From positions 1,736,001 to 1,800,000 of the forward strand of contig NZ_CP009526.1 in assembly GCF_000969985.1 (NCBI RefSeq): a DNA stretch of 64,000 nt, read 5' to 3'. The position numbers and the translations under genes are program-made. The DNA comes from Methanosarcina barkeri str. Wiesmoor. Its GTDB lineage: Archaea; Halobacteriota; Methanosarcinia; Methanosarcinales; Methanosarcinaceae. Below are positions 62,669-64,000 of the stretch, piece by piece. The notes below the pieces were generated by a model. It saw only the letters and a program-made list of their open reading frames with translations, had not been told where the DNA came from and made no database searches. Each line of letters starts with the position of its first letter. The first letter of the stretch is position 1.

Positions 62669-63592
62669 ATGGAAACAGTGGAGAAGGCAGAAGACGGGAT
62701 CATAAAAATTATGGCAAAAAAAAGATCCGGTAGCAAGTCGGCCGAGGGAGTTGCACTTCAAAGACTGCGCGAATCAGTCAGGCCAGAAAGCGAAAGAATC
62801 TGTTACGACCCGTATGCTGTCCATTTCATTAGCCCGGATGTGCTTGAATTCATTCACAAAAATCCTGATCTGATAAAGGCTGAAACAGATCGATATGAAA
62901 GATTTTTGCCCGGCCTGTTCAACTCCTTAATAGCTAGAGTTAGATATTTCGATGATATCGTTAAGGAATCGATAGAAAAAAAAGGACTTGAGCAGCTGGT
63001 TATCCTGGGTGCAGGTTATGATACCCGCGCCTACCGGATCGAAGGGCTGAGGAAGCTAAAGATATTCGAGGTGGACCATCTGGATACCCAGAGCACAAAA
63101 ATGGAAAGGCTTAAAAAGGCCTTCGGTTCCCTCCCGGATCATGTTGTCTTTGTATCCATCGATTTCGAAACTGAAACTTTAGGGCAAAGACTGTTGAATA
63201 GCGGATTTGACAAATCGAAGAAGACTCTTTTCATTATGGAAGGACTTGTTATGTATCTTCCACCTGAATCTATTGATGATACTTTATTCTTCATTGTGAA
63301 GAATTCAGGAAAAGGCAGTACTATCCTGTTTGATTACTACCCTGAATCCATAGTTGACGGTACATGCGAACTAGAATTGGGAAAGAACATCAGGAAATTT
63401 ATGATACAGCAAGGTGAGCCTCTTAAATTCGGTATCAAGGAGGGAACGGTCGAGGCTTTTCTCGCCGAGAGAGGTTTTTCCAGGGTCCAGAATGTGACTG
63501 CTGAAGAATACAAGAAAATGTACTTCCACGGAATAAACAAAGACAGAGAGGTATGCAGCCTTTTATCCTTTGCCCACGCGGTGATTGAATGA
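62669..63592 (+). CDS. TIGR00027/LCMT-like methyltransferase 4
   Basis: 307 residues. ATG 62669 follows aaggagaatacatt. Same family as copies 1-3: ERICYDPYAVHFISPDVLEF, VRYFDDIVKESIEKKGLEQL, VILGAGYDTRAYRIEGLRKL, IFEVDHLDTQSTKMERLKKA, TLFIMEGLVMYLPPESIDDT, STILFDYYPESIVDGTCELE. Closest to copy 3 in its N-terminal half (AEGVALQRLRESVRPESER) and to copy 2 in part of its C-terminal half. Separated from the others by the IS and about 260 bases of AT-rich DNA (62413-62668), in which no gene is seen. Substrate unknown. Confidence 0.92.
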   Translation: METVEKAEDGIIKIMAKKRSGSKSAEGVALQRLRESVRPESERICYDPYAVHFISPDVLEFIHKNPDLIKAETDRYERFLPGLFNSLIARVRYFDDIVKESIEKKGLEQLVILGAGYDTRAYRIEGLRKLKIFEVDHLDTQSTKMERLKKAFGSLPDHVVFVSIDFETETLGQRLLNSGFDKSKKTLFIMEGLVMYLPPESIDDTLFFIVKNSGKGSTILFDYYPESIVDGTCELELGKNIRKFMIQQGEPLKFGIKEGTVEAFLAERGFSRVQNVTAEEYKKMYFHGINKDREVCSLLSFAHAVIE

Positions 63593-64000
63593 CTTAAGCT
63601 TCAAAGGCAGAGAAAGTATCACCAATTAAACTGATGAAGCTCATTTCTGAGCTCTTTATGTGATCGATTCTCTAGCTTTAAGGTTTGTTGTCGCCTATAA
63701 TAAAAAGATGGCAAGCGATTGTTTGATCGGCTAACTGGATTCTCAGCCTTTTTTCGCAGAAGCGAAAAGCCTCAGGTTAGACTGTTGGGCTATTAACTAT
63801 TATTTGTTTTCCCTGTGGCATACTATATTCTTTATTGCAAAGAATTCAGAAAAAGACAGCGATATCCTGTTGTTAATTAAATCCTGTTGTTGACAGAACT
63901 ATATGCATCACAACATTAATAAATAATTATAAAACTATATGTTTATGAAGTAATGTTACACTGACTTTTAGCACTAAATTTTGGAACTGAGTCGAATGAA
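63593..64000. other. Terminal gap
   Basis: No intact gene. It contains the methyltransferase scrap at 63826-63902; the rest is AT-rich, with an aaaagcctcaggtt/gcagaagcgaaaa stretch near 63746-63780. Confidence 0.4.
63826..63902 (+). pseudogene. Fifth methyltransferase copy, small remnant
   Basis: IFFIAKNSEKDSDILL corresponds to FFIVKNSGKGSTILF of copy 4. It is followed at the DNA level by aatcctgttgttgacagaac, matching gaatccattgttgacggaac of copy 2 after a short deletion. Both neighbours of this peptide in the family are present in order. Confidence 0.6.

Noticed and set aside
1-64000. tRNA and rRNA genes
   Set aside because: No cloverleaf with a GTTCRAN-type T-loop and matching acceptor stem was recognised by eye; a tRNAscan-SE run would settle this.

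Overview
The window reads as a piece of a Methanosarcina chromosome (archaeon, Methanosarcinales). Evidence for this: AT-rich DNA with long intergenic gaps packed with short tandem repeats; archaeal TATA-type promoters; a DUF2121/connectase gene, a family known from methanogens; large TolB/PKD surface proteins; COG1361 and COG2512 proteins; and many decayed IS and gene remnants. The species cannot be fixed from sequence alone. No rRNA, tRNA or CRISPR array was recognised.

Layout. 1-6 kb: end of a Roco-type protein, a GNAT enzyme, an 11-unit 19-bp repeat array, adenine deaminase, connectase, and a membrane protein with an XRE regulator. 6.2-10.9 kb: an ABC export module (ATPase, secreted CARDB-like protein, FtsX/MacB permease) and a PsiE-like protein. 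11-15 kb: an EndoIII-like glycosylase, an orphan gene, an IS1634-type remnant, and TrmB-like and MarR regulators. 15-18.5 kb: a RavA/ViaA-type MoxR ATPase and VWA protein pair; the ATPase carries an exact C2H2 zinc-finger motif and may start at a CTG codon. 19-25 kb: a flavin-binding protein and two beta-propeller surface proteins, one frameshifted. 25-34 kb: an orphan gene, an OYE-family oxidoreductase, a response regulator, thiM-thiE, a gene split by a 19-bp duplication, and remnants of mntA, fdhD and DUF2284 genes. 33.6-38 kb: a membrane-bound winged-helix regulator, a lipoprotein, an ArsR-like regulator, and a secreted protein with tryptophan at every seventh residue. 39-47.7 kb: DUF92 protein, DJ-1/PfpI, double SagB-type oxidoreductase, CNNM protein, three covarying hairpins, MFS exporter and iron-sulfur flavoprotein. 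47.8-64 kb: a mobile-element-rich accessory region with two nearly identical 1254-bp IS copies bracketing an isochorismatase-like protein, a methyltransferase, an ArsP_2 exporter, a nitroreductase, a bactofilin-like protein, a TetR gene with an in-frame TAG, and most of a tandem array of TIGR00027-type methyltransferases that also contains a divergent purC-like gene.

How the genes work together. thiM and thiE act in thiamine synthesis and salvage. The ABC module probably exports or remodels envelope components. The RavA/ViaA-like pair is a chaperone-type system. The TetR-methyltransferase-purC-like region looks like a small specialised-metabolism locus in flux: it has four methyltransferase copies, one frameshifted, plus a fifth as a scrap, an IS at the purC-like stop codon, and a ferredoxin-nitroreductase remnant.

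Most notable structural observations: a 130-bp MITE family with 3-bp target duplications (three full copies and one longer derivative); a potentially reversible 19-bp duplication frameshift; three tandem hairpins with compensatory base changes; the TetR amber codon, which could be pyrrolysine in this genus; and the Trp-heptad secreted protein.
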